From UBA1181 sp963619325 (GTDB taxonomy: Bacteria > Bacteroidota > Bacteroidia > Bacteroidales > Paludibacteraceae), in NCBI GenBank assembly GCA_963619325.1, contig CAVEVQ010000001.1, positions 1-64,000 of the forward strand: a stretch of 64,000 nucleotides of DNA, written 5' to 3'. This document shows, one piece after another, positions 18,147-26,636 of the stretch (position 1 is the first letter of the stretch; each line of letters opens with the position of its first letter). Under the pieces are notes generated by a model. It had not been told where the DNA came from. It saw nothing but the letters and a program-made list of their open reading frames with translations, and searched no databases. Made by a program: the position numbers and the translations under genes.

Positions 18147-18983
18147 ATGAACAAATTGTTGTTTTTCACACTTTTACTTTTTTCTGTTTTTACATTCGCA
18201 TCTTGTAAGGATGACGATGAAGAGAACAACGTCACCAACGAGACTGAAATAATAGACGAAGAAGAAGGCAAGTCGGAAGAAACTGACGGGAAAAAATCGG
18301 AAGAAACCGACGGAAAAAACGCGGAGGAAACTGACGGAAAAGACACAGAGGAAACTGACGGAAAAGAAACGGAGGAAGCAGACGGAAAAGAAACGGAGGA
18401 AGCAGAAACCGACAACATTTCCATTTTCATTGTAACAGGCGTTTTAAAAGTAGCAGATCGAGGCGTTGTAGCCACTGGTAATGTCCAATCTGGCAATATT
18501 AAAGTCGGTGATGTCATTTATATCTATACTAATACAGGTGATATCATAGAGACCTCTGTCAAATCATTATCGTTATATAATAAATCGATTAATGAAATAT
18601 CAGAAGGAGACTCTAACGCAGCTATTTTGTTAGACGCTCTTACAGTGAGTGAGTCTACAATGGTTCCTGCAGGATCCATAATAGCGACATCGAAATCCTC
18701 CAAAGTTGCTTCTGCCAAAACCTTAATGGTTGATGTCAACTTTGAAGGTTCATACACAGATCTTCCGTCAGGCACAATGCAACTCTACAATGGTGGAAGT
18801 GATTATACAGTCGCAGTGAAAGGCATATCGTTGTCCACAAATGGATACGCACAACGATATTGCTTGGAAGTGTACTCTTCAACTTCCGACTCATATTTTG
18901 CGCCAATATACAACGGTTGTGAAATCACTCTGAGAAAGGAAGGTAGAACCTACGCCACAGGGATAGCGACAATAGTCAAATAG
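18147..18983 (+). CDS. Lipoprotein with acidic repeats and EF-Tu domain II/III-like C-terminus
   Basis: 278 residues from the ATG at 18147 (a TTG lies 8 codons upstream in frame). The signal peptide ends in the lipobox FASC (Cys 20), followed by DDDEE-type acidic residues. Residues 43-87 are about five and a half copies of an 8-residue repeat (SEETDGKK and variants). From residue 89 on, the sequence closely follows elongation factor Tu domain II: RGVVATGNVQSGNIKVGDVI parallels [20 protein letters not shown], and VPAGSIIATSKS parallels RGQVLAKPGTI. It ends like domain III, with ITLRKEGRTYATGIATIVK paralleling [21 protein letters not shown]. There is no G domain. An exported translation-factor-like barrel is unexpected; its function is unknown. 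Confidence 0.88.
   Translation: MNKLLFFTLLLFSVFTFASCKDDDEENNVTNETEIIDEEEGKSEETDGKKSEETDGKNAEETDGKDTEETDGKETEEADGKETEEAETDNISIFIVTGVLKVADRGVVATGNVQSGNIKVGDVIYIYTNTGDIIETSVKSLSLYNKSINEISEGDSNAAILLDALTVSESTMVPAGSIIATSKSSKVASAKTLMVDVNFEGSYTDLPSGTMQLYNGGSDYTVAVKGISLSTNGYAQRYCLEVYSSTSDSYFAPIYNGCEITLRKEGRTYATGIATIVK
18273..18407 (+). repeat. In-frame 24-bp tandem repeats
   Basis: About 5.6 copies of a 24-bp unit encoding EETDGK plus two variable residues, inside the EF-Tu-like lipoprotein gene. Copies differ at synonymous and a few non-synonymous sites. The array forms an acidic linker between the lipid anchor and the folded domain and could vary in copy number. Confidence 0.9.
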
Positions 18984-19001
18984 AGGGATATAATTGATAC
19001 A

Positions 19002-19040
19002 AGAGAAAGGAAGACTTCTATGAGGTCTTCCTTTCTCTTT
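19002..19040 (+). terminator. Rho-independent terminator
   Basis: A 14-bp perfect stem (AGAGAAAGGAAGAC with GTCTTCCTTTCTCT) with an 8-nt loop and a trailing T-run lies 18 bp after the EF-Tu-like lipoprotein stop. It may also act for the converging lrgB transcript. Confidence 0.85.
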
Positions 19041-19094
19041 ATGATATAGAATATTTTGAATGGGGAAAGACTATCTGAATTTAAGAGACTCCCT

Positions 19095-19790
19095 TTAAAT
19101 ATACCCCATCCACGAAAGTAAATAGGGTGTAAGTATGGAGGTCAAAATTCCATTCAGAATCAAGCCGAGACTTGAAAAAGCCCCATAGCGTGTACTAATC
19201 TCCAAGGATGCCGACGTTCCTACCGCATGAGCTGCTGTCCCCATTGAGATACCTTGCGCTATAGGATTCTTCACAAAACCTAACTGCAAAATCTTATACC
19301 CCAACATCGCTCCTAAAATACCCGTAATGACAACGACAGCCGCCGTTAGAGAGGGTATTCCACCCACCTGAGACGTTATTTCCATAGCAATAGGTGTCGT
19401 AACCGATTTAGGTGCTAAAGATATAATAACCTCCCTCGTCGCCCCTAACGTAGACGCGACAAAAACAACGGAAACAACACCTACAACACATCCAGTCAAC
19501 TGCGACAGCAGAATCGGCAGAGCCTGCTTCTTTATAGCCTCAAACTGCAAATACAAAGGGACACCCAAGGCGACAACAGCAGGTTTCAACCAAAATTCTA
19601 TGTATCGTCCTCCTTTCTCGTAGGTGTCAAAGTCAATTCCAAAGACCTCCAAATAAACGATGATGACAGCGATAGTCAACAAAATCGGATTGAGCAAAAC
19701 AGACCCTGTCTTCTTCTGCAACATCTTAAAAAGATGATAGACACCAAACGTGATGGCTATCAAAAAAAACTCATTTCTTAGAAAATCCAT
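19095..19790 (-). CDS. lrgB: LrgB family protein
   Basis: 231 residues with about six to seven membrane segments. Matches LrgB/CidB: SLAPKSVTTPIAMEIT in the middle and GTAAHAVGTSASLE near the C-terminus are family signatures. LrgA/LrgB pairs are linked to holin-like control of autolysis in Gram-positives and to glycolate or pyruvate transport in plants and some bacteria; the role in Bacteroidota is not settled. The start overlaps the end of the lrgA-like gene by 20 bp, a typical translational-coupling arrangement. Confidence 0.93.
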   Translation of the reverse strand: MDFLRNEFFLIAITFGVYHLFKMLQKKTGSVLLNPILLTIAVIIVYLEVFGIDFDTYEKGGRYIEFWLKPAVVALGVPLYLQFEAIKKQALPILLSQLTGCVVGVVSVVFVASTLGATREVIISLAPKSVTTPIAMEITSQVGGIPSLTAAVVVITGILGAMLGYKILQLGFVKNPIAQGISMGTAAHAVGTSASLEISTRYGAFSSLGLILNGILTSILTPYLLSWMGYI

Positions 19791-20139
19791 TGATTCTTCT
19801 CGCTAACTGATGAACCCAACCTGTAATCACTAATACCATCACTGTACTTACAATAGTAGCGACAAGTATTGGTAGCAACTGCGCCTTTATTATATCAAAA
19901 TACAACATGATCGCCACTCCTGGTGGAATGAAAAAAAACGCCAAATTAGAGGTCAAAAAATCGGCAATGCCTTTTACCCACTCTAACTTAACAATGCCAA
20001 CCTTGAGCAAGGATGTCAACGTAAGCAAACCAATGACACTTGAGGGAAGACTGACTCCCGTCAAGTAAACTACCAACTCTCCAAAAGCCAAACATCCAAA
20101 AACAATAAAACACTGCAAAATAACGCCTTTCATACACAT
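19771..20139 (-). CDS. lrgA: LrgA/CidA family protein
   Basis: 122 residues with four membrane helices. Contains the family pattern LPSSVIGLLTLTSLLKVGIVKLEWV and FFIPPGVAIMLYFDII. CidA/LrgA proteins are holin-like membrane proteins that act with the LrgB-type partner, which overlaps downstream here. The start may be the ATG at 20139 or the one two codons later at 20133. No regulator of the LytSR or CidR type is nearby. Confidence 0.9.
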   Translation of the reverse strand: MCMKGVILQCFIVFGCLAFGELVVYLTGVSLPSSVIGLLTLTSLLKVGIVKLEWVKGIADFLTSNLAFFFIPPGVAIMLYFDIIKAQLLPILVATIVSTVMVLVITGWVHQLARRINGFSKK

Positions 20140-20189
20140 TCTGGATTACTATGACACATTTACACAACTTTCAAGCCCAACATGACACA

Positions 20190-20222
20190 CAAAAAAAGGA
20201 GAACAGCCTTCGACCATTCTCC
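20190..20222 (-). terminator. Terminator of the 58-residue membrane protein gene
   Basis: On the minus strand GGAGAA and TTCTCC form the base of a hairpin, followed by a run of seven T. It lies 25-57 bp after the stop of the small gene and before the lrgA start. Confidence 0.7.
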
Positions 20223-20246
20223 ATCTATTCTTTCAGGCTTCTATTC

Positions 20247-20423
20247 CTATTTTTCTAAGAATCGTTTGTTCAAAAAAACATACAAAATGACTCCTGCCAC
20301 CATCAGAAAACCTGAGGTCAACAATGCGGAATTTGAACTAAACGCACCGAAATAATACATCATTAGGATTGCTGCGCCTATTATGACAACAAACACACCC
20401 AAATATCTCATAAAACTGCCCAT
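20247..20423 (-). CDS. Conserved 58-residue membrane protein
   Basis: A short frame (ATG at 20423, stop at 20247) encoding two membrane segments: RYLGVFVVIIGAAILMMYYF and SALLTSGFLMVAGVILYVFL, ending NKRFLEK. This layout matches a small two-helix protein commonly found in Bacteroidota genomes; its function is unknown. It has its own downstream terminator and lies between lrgA and the large MMPL gene. Confidence 0.75.
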   Translation of the reverse strand: MGSFMRYLGVFVVIIGAAILMMYYFGAFSSNSALLTSGFLMVAGVILYVFLNKRFLEK

Positions 20424-20545
20424 ATTCTATGTATTTTTTTATTACTATTTTCCCGACACAATCACTTACAAAGGACGGATATTTTTTTCGTTTAAAAAAA
20501 TTTTAACGGATAAAATCGCAACCTTTTTTCTTTTGTTGTTGATGT

Positions 20546-23500
20546 CTACACAAAATATTCTAAATTACTTACCAGACCTCCACAATTTCGTGCTACAGAA
20601 ATCTTTTCTTCGTCCATGTCTGTCGCCATAATGTGCAAACGCTTCTTCACCAAAGCTGCCAATAACGCTTTTTCTCCATAGCCGCAATCTTTTATGGTGA
20701 TTTCACCCTCGTCAGGCAAACTATCCACCCATTCAAGTGTCTTCTGCGAATAAAGACCTTTCTTCACTGCTTTTGCAACTTCCGCCCCCTTATAGAGATA
20801 TTGATGATAAACGTAATCTTGAAAGTAGGATGCAGTCTCTATTTCATCACAAATTTTAGCATATTGCTGAATATAATACTTGTGTACAGACTGACTTGCC
20901 TTGCGTGGCTCTTTTCCCTTTATCATCTCGTTTTCACTCGTAATAGGGGGCATAATCTTTACATCTACACGTCCTTTCCTAAGCAGGAACTCTTTCTTCG
21001 GGAAAACATGATTGATGCCATGAATCATAATCGGAACAATATCTACATTAAATTTCTGAGCAAGATAGAACGCACCTTGATGGAATCGTAATATCTTTCC
21101 TGTTTCCGACCGCGTACCCTCTGGGAAAATTAAGATTGAGTACCCTCTATCTATAGCAGACTGTAAAGTGTCTATGCTCTCTTCTATACCGTTACTAATC
21201 GGATAGTACTCGGCAAAACGAATAATATTACCATAGAATGGACAATTCCACACCCATTTGTTCGTAAGACATATAATCTTCGGATTTAACAACAACGTGT
21301 ACATCAGATCCAAATGCGACTGATGATTGCAGATCAAGATAGATGGCTTCTCGAAATTGTAGCCTCCTACATTTTCAATATGATATTCCACGCCTGGCAA
21401 CCACTGCGCAAATTTCTTGAAAACCCATGCAATCATCCGATGAAAGCGCAGTTTATTAGTTTCACTTTTCCCTCCTATCACCAACAATGCAAAACCTATC
21501 ATCGTATAAAGCAAACTAAAGAAAACAAAAACAGTAAAACTCGCCACCGTCTTCATCAGATTACAGAGGGTTATCGGCATAATGCGATTTTCATCACCTC
21601 TTTTCGTCAACCATTTGAAGAGTAACGGTGGAAACAAATAGGTCATCAAGATAACAGAACTCATCCCCACAATCGTAACCTCGGCTAACGATTTCAAAGC
21701 TGGATGTTTTGCGAAGATTAATGTTCCAATACCAATAAACATAATAAGAGAAGAAAGTGCAACAGATCGCTTATAGGACACCAAAACTTTCTTCCTGTGA
21801 GCATACTCATACATCAATCCTTCCGTAACAAAAATCGTGTAGTCGTCTCCTTGCCCAAAAATAAACGTAGCCAAGATAATATTCACAATGTTAAATCGAA
21901 TGTCAAACAGATCCATCAATCCTAAAATCCAAATCCAGGCCACTGTCAACGGTACCATCGCAATAAGTGTCAATTCAATTCTTCCAAAAGAGAACCAAAG
22001 GAAGAAAAAGACGATGAAAGCACAGACAAACAGAACTAAATTGAAGTCTGAAGACAATTCCTCCAACATCTCATTAAACAAGAACTTGTCATCAAATGCG
22101 AAAACTTCTGGCGAGAGTTGGTTAAGATCACTCTGCAACAAGTCTGCATTTTCTTTTTCGCAATTCAACGTAGTGTAGAGCAAACACTTATCATCTGAGT
22201 CTGATATGTACAGGTTTGTCAACGCTTTTTCTATGACAGAAAAGTCGGGGGAGACCTTATCATCCAGCGAAGTACTAATTCTTTTGATGAAAGCGGAGAA
22301 AAATTCTTGAGGCAAACCAATTTTTGCGCCCTCCGTCACCACTATAGCCGTAATCTTTTCTTTGCGTTCCCTCCAATAATGATTCCATTTTTCTACTCTC
22401 TCCTTTTGTAATTTTCGAGATGGAGAAAAACAGGATATACCATACACACGCTTCACATTATTCTTTTCACATATAGTGTCTAACGAATGTCTGATAGACT
22501 CATACGTTTGCAACACTTCCTCTTTGTCAGATCCCTCGCATACAAAATAAGTTTTCTGCAAGGTATCACTTGTCTGTTCAATAAGGTTCTGCAATTCTGT
22601 CCGCTGAGAATCCGTCATATAGTTAATTTTATGCAAATCAGCATCAAACGAGGTTCTCAAACTTAGGAAAGCCAATGGAATCGTAAGAATTACCACTGCC
22701 AAAACAATGTATTTATTTTCTTCTAAAGAAAAATTGGCGATCTTTGTCAAGAAATTATCTTCAGTAATAGGTCTTTTAAAAAGACTTCTCTTGAAAAGAT
22801 GGGGCATGAACACCAACACAAAAACGATGGCACCAACAAGTAAGGAGGCTGCGAAAATACCCATATCCTCCATCGCCGTCGAATTGATGAAAGTGATGCT
22901 AAGGAAAGCACCCACCGTCGTGATATTTCCAATGACAAGCGGAGAGGCAATCTCCCTTATCGTCTCCTCTCTTGTCTTTCCCTCTCTCAAATGCGCCAAG
23001 AAATGCAAAGGATAGTTTGCAGCTATACCTACTATGATAGAACCGATTCCCACCGCAATAACCGAGATACTTTCCCTACAAAAAGACAACACCGCTAAAG
23101 CCATCAAAGCACCAAAAGCAATTGAGAACAGTAATAGCACGACAGAGCGTATATCTCTGAAAAAATAAAGCAATAGTACAATAATCAATGCCAAAGCCAA
23201 AACAGAAGTAACAATCGTATCTGTTTTTATTTGTTCTGCATTCCCTATCGAAATGTCTGACGCACCAATATGACTTATTTCGCAAACCCCATTTCTCTCA
23301 ATAGACTGGGCGGTTTCCTCAATAACATCTATCCAATGTTTATTGAGCATTGTCTCACTGGACGGTACAAGGGAGGTCAACGTCACAACAGCCTCCTTAC
23401 CCTCTTTATCAAACACATAGCCATTATATTGCTGGAAAGTGTTTTTCTGATAGGCATTCTGTAGATTCTTTAAAATCGTCGATGAGATATGCAAAGGATC

Positions 23501-24031
23501 GTTTACCAACATATTTTGTAACACCCCCCCCGTTGGTGAATAAAGCAAATCACGTGTCCACAGCAGCTCATTTTTAAGTCGAGTTGTGTCCGCAAGCAAA
23601 GAATCTAATCGCGCATAATCCTTTTCTTCCATAAAGTATGGAAGATTATCCACGATGAAATCGGACATCTTTGAAATATCGTCCGACGATACTTTATAGA
23701 AGATATCATTTGTCAGTCGTGTTGTATCCTTAACCTTCAGTTGTGCAACAAATTGCTCTACACACGCACAAAGCGTATCATTATTGCATTTTATGCTATT
23801 TTTCAACGAGAAAAAAACAACTATCTTGTTGGTTGTATTCAGATGCTGATAGGCATTGATAATGCGTTCTGTCTTCTCACTCTTCGGTAGAAACGCACCA
23901 ATATCTTCCGAAAACCTTGCACATCTAAAAACAACAACAGACATAATAGCCACGCACGCAAACAAAACCAACTTTGCTCTGGCTGATGATTGGCCAAAAA
24001 TTTTATAGATTTTCAAAAGGATTTCCTTCAT
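20546..24031 (-). CDS. MMPL exporter fused to PlsC-type acyltransferase and a methyltransferase-like tail
   Basis: 1161 residues. Residues 1-780 form an RND/MMPL exporter: an N-terminal helix (about 18-37), two periplasmic loops and two bundles of membrane helices (about 258-420 and 640-790). About residues 860-1060 are a PlsC-type acyltransferase with NHQSHLD (H-x4-D, near 902) and FPEGTRSETG (near 970). The last about 80 residues contain KDCGYGEKALLAAL and a following MATDMDEEK, resembling motifs I and II of a Rossmann methyltransferase but too short to be a full domain. MMPL/acyltransferase genes occur in aryl polyene and flexirubin clusters, where they move the lipid product across the inner membrane. 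Last gene of the operon. Confidence 0.9.
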   Translation of the reverse strand: MKEILLKIYKIFGQSSARAKLVLFACVAIMSVVVFRCARFSEDIGAFLPKSEKTERIINAYQHLNTTNKIVVFFSLKNSIKCNNDTLCACVEQFVAQLKVKDTTRLTNDIFYKVSSDDISKMSDFIVDNLPYFMEEKDYARLDSLLADTTRLKNELLWTRDLLYSPTGGVLQNMLVNDPLHISSTILKNLQNAYQKNTFQQYNGYVFDKEGKEAVVTLTSLVPSSETMLNKHWIDVIEETAQSIERNGVCEISHIGASDISIGNAEQIKTDTIVTSVLALALIIVLLLYFFRDIRSVVLLLFSIAFGALMALAVLSFCRESISVIAVGIGSIIVGIAANYPLHFLAHLREGKTREETIREIASPLVIGNITTVGAFLSITFINSTAMEDMGIFAASLLVGAIVFVLVFMPHLFKRSLFKRPITEDNFLTKIANFSLEENKYIVLAVVILTIPLAFLSLRTSFDADLHKINYMTDSQRTELQNLIEQTSDTLQKTYFVCEGSDKEEVLQTYESIRHSLDTICEKNNVKRVYGISCFSPSRKLQKERVEKWNHYWRERKEKITAIVVTEGAKIGLPQEFFSAFIKRISTSLDDKVSPDFSVIEKALTNLYISDSDDKCLLYTTLNCEKENADLLQSDLNQLSPEVFAFDDKFLFNEMLEELSSDFNLVLFVCAFIVFFFLWFSFGRIELTLIAMVPLTVAWIWILGLMDLFDIRFNIVNIILATFIFGQGDDYTIFVTEGLMYEYAHRKKVLVSYKRSVALSSLIMFIGIGTLIFAKHPALKSLAEVTIVGMSSVILMTYLFPPLLFKWLTKRGDENRIMPITLCNLMKTVASFTVFVFFSLLYTMIGFALLVIGGKSETNKLRFHRMIAWVFKKFAQWLPGVEYHIENVGGYNFEKPSILICNHQSHLDLMYTLLLNPKIICLTNKWVWNCPFYGNIIRFAEYYPISNGIEESIDTLQSAIDRGYSILIFPEGTRSETGKILRFHQGAFYLAQKFNVDIVPIMIHGINHVFPKKEFLLRKGRVDVKIMPPITSENEMIKGKEPRKASQSVHKYYIQQYAKICDEIETASYFQDYVYHQYLYKGAEVAKAVKKGLYSQKTLEWVDSLPDEGEITIKDCGYGEKALLAALVKKRLHIMATDMDEEKISVARNCGGLVSNLEYFV

Positions 24032-24035
24032 TTTA

Positions 24036-24809
24036 TCATTTTTTTATTTTTCTAATCATCCACCTTATCAACATTGATGGATACCCATAAACAACCGCAA
24101 GCAGACAAAGTAACGTGTTCAGCACACTTATTCGAAAGAAATCCTTTCCTGGACGAAAGTGAGATACACGCTCCTCTTTAGGTGGGTAATAAACATGAAT
24201 CGAAATAGGTTTCAACGGTACTAATTTCCAAGCACATCTTACTAAAAGTTCTAACTCTGCTTCGTATCTTTTATTAAATGGCGTGATGAAACCGATGCTT
24301 TTTAAAGGATAAAGCCGATACCCAGTTTGCGTGTCAGGTAATTTTTGTAAAGTCTGAATATGAAACCAGAAATTTGAAAATCTATTGGCAAAATTGTTGC
24401 CTGAAGGCATATTAGGATTGTCAAAAGAACGACTTCCTATAATAATCGCATTAGGATTTTCCATGTGAGCCTCAACAAAAAGCGACAAATCAGAAAACTT
24501 ATGCTGACCATCAGAATCTAATGTGATAACACTCTCCACTCCTAAATCTCTTGCTTTTAGGAAACCCTCTTTCAGTGCATTTCCCTTTCCTTTATTCTTA
24601 GTATAAGAAACCAACTGAATTTTCTCCTTCCATCGTGATAATATATCACTCGTTTGATCTGTTGATCCATCATTTACCAAAATTACAGTGTCACAATAGT
24701 GCACTGACTCTTCTATAACTGCATCAAGTGTCTTTGCATTATTATAAGTGGGAATGAGCAACGCAATCTTATTCTCTTTCAAATAGTTTTTTACTTCCTC
24801 TATTGTCAT
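24036..24809 (-). CDS. GT2 family glycosyltransferase (polyprenyl-phosphate sugar synthase-like)
   Basis: 257 residues from the ATG at 24809 (the frame is open to a TTG 4 codons upstream). The GT-A nucleotide-binding fold shows LLIPTYNNAKTLDAVIEE, the acidic motif VNDGST and the metal-binding TLDSDGQHKFSD, as in dolichol-phosphate mannose synthases. The C-terminal 35 residues include a hydrophobic segment (LNTLLCLLAVVYGYPSMLI). It is probably a membrane-associated glycosyl carrier or direct glycosylation enzyme for the polyene-type product. GT2 genes are regular members of aryl polyene clusters. It lies 19 bp after the upstream dehydratase-like gene. Confidence 0.88.
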   Translation of the reverse strand: MTIEEVKNYLKENKIALLIPTYNNAKTLDAVIEESVHYCDTVILVNDGSTDQTSDILSRWKEKIQLVSYTKNKGKGNALKEGFLKARDLGVESVITLDSDGQHKFSDLSLFVEAHMENPNAIIIGSRSFDNPNMPSGNNFANRFSNFWFHIQTLQKLPDTQTGYRLYPLKSIGFITPFNKRYEAELELLVRCAWKLVPLKPISIHVYYPPKEERVSHFRPGKDFFRISVLNTLLCLLAVVYGYPSMLIRWMIRKIKK

Positions 24810-24827
24810 GGAACAACTCAATATGCT

Positions 24828-25178
24828 TTACTGTTCTACAAAAAAAAGTTTTGCCTTACAATGTGCCTTCTCTTCAGATACGACACTTACATCGACCAAC
24901 CATTTTCCTTCTAACTCTTTCACCTTTAGAATCAACTTATACCTCTCGTTTATCTTAGGAAATACCGGACTAATAAACTTCATCAACGACACATTGGAAA
25001 TACGCACCTTCTTTTCTAAACTATCCTCAACGGCCTTAACAATAATATCAGACAAACAAGAACCTGGAAGAATAGGATATGTCGGGAAATGAGCGGCGAA
25101 AAGTGGGTGCTCGGGTTCTAACACGAATGAATACGCACCTTCTATTTTTTCAAGATAAAAGAATGGTGAATTTTTCAT
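24828..25178 (-). CDS. Hotdog-fold 3-hydroxyacyl-ACP dehydratase-like protein (ApeI-like)
   Basis: 116 residues with the FabZ-type motif HFPTYPILPGSCLSDII. The His of HFP is present, but at the position 14 residues downstream where FabZ has its catalytic Glu there is Asp. In aryl polyene systems the enzyme removes water from 3-hydroxyacyl-ACP to build the conjugated chain. The protein is shorter than FabZ (about 145 residues) and lacks its N-terminal part. Position in the operon supports a biosynthetic role; activity with Asp is uncertain. Confidence 0.8.
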   Translation of the reverse strand: MKNSPFFYLEKIEGAYSFVLEPEHPLFAAHFPTYPILPGSCLSDIIVKAVEDSLEKKVRISNVSLMKFISPVFPKINERYKLILKVKELEGKWLVDVSVVSEEKAHCKAKLFFVEQ

Positions 25179-25190
25179 TTTTACTTCTTT

Positions 25191-25544
25191 TTATTTGATC
25201 ATGAAATAAGAACCTATCATTATAAAAAAAACGCCAATCCACCGAGAGAATGGAATGGTTTCATGTAAGATGAAAATGCCTAACAACATACCAAAAACAT
25301 AACTTAAACTGGTTAGAGGATAGGCTATAGACAAGGGATAATGTTTCAAAATATACATCCATAAAATCGTCGCTGACCCCATAGTAAGTCCTACCAAAGG
25401 CCACCACCAATTAGTGAGTTGCTCACATATCTGACTCCATGTCCAGGAAAAATTCTCTGCTTTCTGCACCGCCTGCTTCAAGCACAATTGTCCCGAAGAC
25501 AGTAGAAGAGACTGAATAGCGGATAGAACAAGAATCTTTATCAT
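25191..25544 (-). CDS. Small EamA/DMT-type membrane permease
   Basis: 117 residues with four membrane helices, a single EamA-like repeat as in EmrE and the ArnE/ArnF flippase subunits. The end PLTSLSYVFGMLLGIFILHE...RWIGVFFIMIGSYF matches this family. Members flip or export small amphipathic or glycosyl-lipid substrates as dimers. The gene overlaps the upstream ketosynthase-like gene by 4 bp (ATGA), so it is translationally coupled. Its likely role is flipping an intermediate or the product, alongside the GT2 two genes downstream; this is inference. Confidence 0.82.
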   Translation of the reverse strand: MIKILVLSAIQSLLLSSGQLCLKQAVQKAENFSWTWSQICEQLTNWWWPLVGLTMGSATILWMYILKHYPLSIAYPLTSLSYVFGMLLGIFILHETIPFSRWIGVFFIMIGSYFMIK

Positions 25545-26596
25545 TCTTTGAGAAGAGTTAATGAATATTCTGTCTTATTGTACTGGTTAACCACCAACAA
25601 CGACCGCGGTTTTTCTATTTTCATGCAATCAGAGGTGAGAAATTCTGGCACATATTTTCGATGTAAACATTGCGCCGCTACATATATTCCCATTGCCGAC
25701 ATAGTAAACGAATCGCCAAAGAGATGTTTAAAAAAAATGATTTTATCATTCAGACCAAGCGCATTGAGAATTCTATCATACTCTTCCCCATTCTCCCTAT
25801 CTCCATTCTTCCCAACAACAACTCCGCCTATTTCTTCTCTTGTCAGGCATCCTCGTTCAAGCAATCGAACTAATTCGGAACGAAGATCTTCATCCGTTGG
25901 CAAATGCCTTATACGTATGTCAACCACCTCACAAAGAGTATGACTCGTCCTTCTATCTCGCAACAAAAAACTTACAGAATTTTCGCCAGAAAACGTTCCC
26001 ATACTTCTATTTTGTGTATAGTCTTTCATCGTTGGCATATCTCTTTTCCATTGTCCTATTTGTCGGTACATCTCAAAATAGGCATCTGTCATCTCATCCA
26101 CACCATTCACAAGCGCAGAATGTATCTTTCCACACTCCATCTGAACGATAGCATCCAACAAAGCAGAATCAAACGAGATGCCACAATGGGAATAGGTCGA
26201 ATTATAGCCGTGACATTTCAATGCAATAGCCACCTGCGAACCTACCGTATTATGGGTGGAGTGAATAAAATTAGTGGGCGACAGATTTTGCTCACTGTCA
26301 TCAATCATGGCATTCAAGAATTTTTCTGTACTACCGATACAACCTAATCCTGTTCCCGTCAACACTGCATCTGGAGCAAGATCTTCCACCTCTCTAACAC
26401 ACGAAAGTGCCGATGAAATGGAACATTTCAACAAGACACCCATCCTTCTCGATACATTTGGTGCAATGAAAGGTTTGAAATCAGGTGTGACAAAACGACT
26501 ATGGAGAGAATCCGCCCACTGAGGATTCGTCATCCACTCGTCACAAAGAGGCTTCTGGTTGGAAATCTGTTTCGCACTATCAATAAAAAAGCCCAT
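25541..26596 (-). CDS. Beta-ketoacyl synthase-like protein, chain-length-factor type
   Basis: 351 residues of thiolase fold. The order LSPTNFIHSTHNTVGSQVA and YSHCGISFDSAL matches the Ketoacyl-synt_2 (PF13723) type. A Cys (HCG) is at the nucleophile site, but the usual TACSS context is missing. The C-terminal half has FKHLFGDSFTMSAMGIY in place of the GHTLGAAG histidine motif, and the first His-containing HGTGT block is replaced by VVVGKNGDRE. It is therefore likely a non-elongating partner of a FabF-type synthase, comparable to ApeC/CLF in aryl polyene pathways. Followed by a 4-bp overlap with the DMT gene. Confidence 0.85.
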   Translation of the reverse strand: MGFFIDSAKQISNQKPLCDEWMTNPQWADSLHSRFVTPDFKPFIAPNVSRRMGVLLKCSISSALSCVREVEDLAPDAVLTGTGLGCIGSTEKFLNAMIDDSEQNLSPTNFIHSTHNTVGSQVAIALKCHGYNSTYSHCGISFDSALLDAIVQMECGKIHSALVNGVDEMTDAYFEMYRQIGQWKRDMPTMKDYTQNRSMGTFSGENSVSFLLRDRRTSHTLCEVVDIRIRHLPTDEDLRSELVRLLERGCLTREEIGGVVVGKNGDRENGEEYDRILNALGLNDKIIFFKHLFGDSFTMSAMGIYVAAQCLHRKYVPEFLTSDCMKIEKPRSLLVVNQYNKTEYSLTLLKE

Positions 26597-26636
26597 GGTT
26601 TACTTTAGCGTTTTATTATAAAACTTTGCCAACAAA

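Noticed and set aside
18089..18517. Minus-strand 142-residue frame rich in SVSFPS repeats
   Set aside because: It is the reverse-strand shadow of the acidic repeat array in the EF-Tu-like lipoprotein gene; the plus-strand gene has the signal peptide, lipobox and conserved domains.
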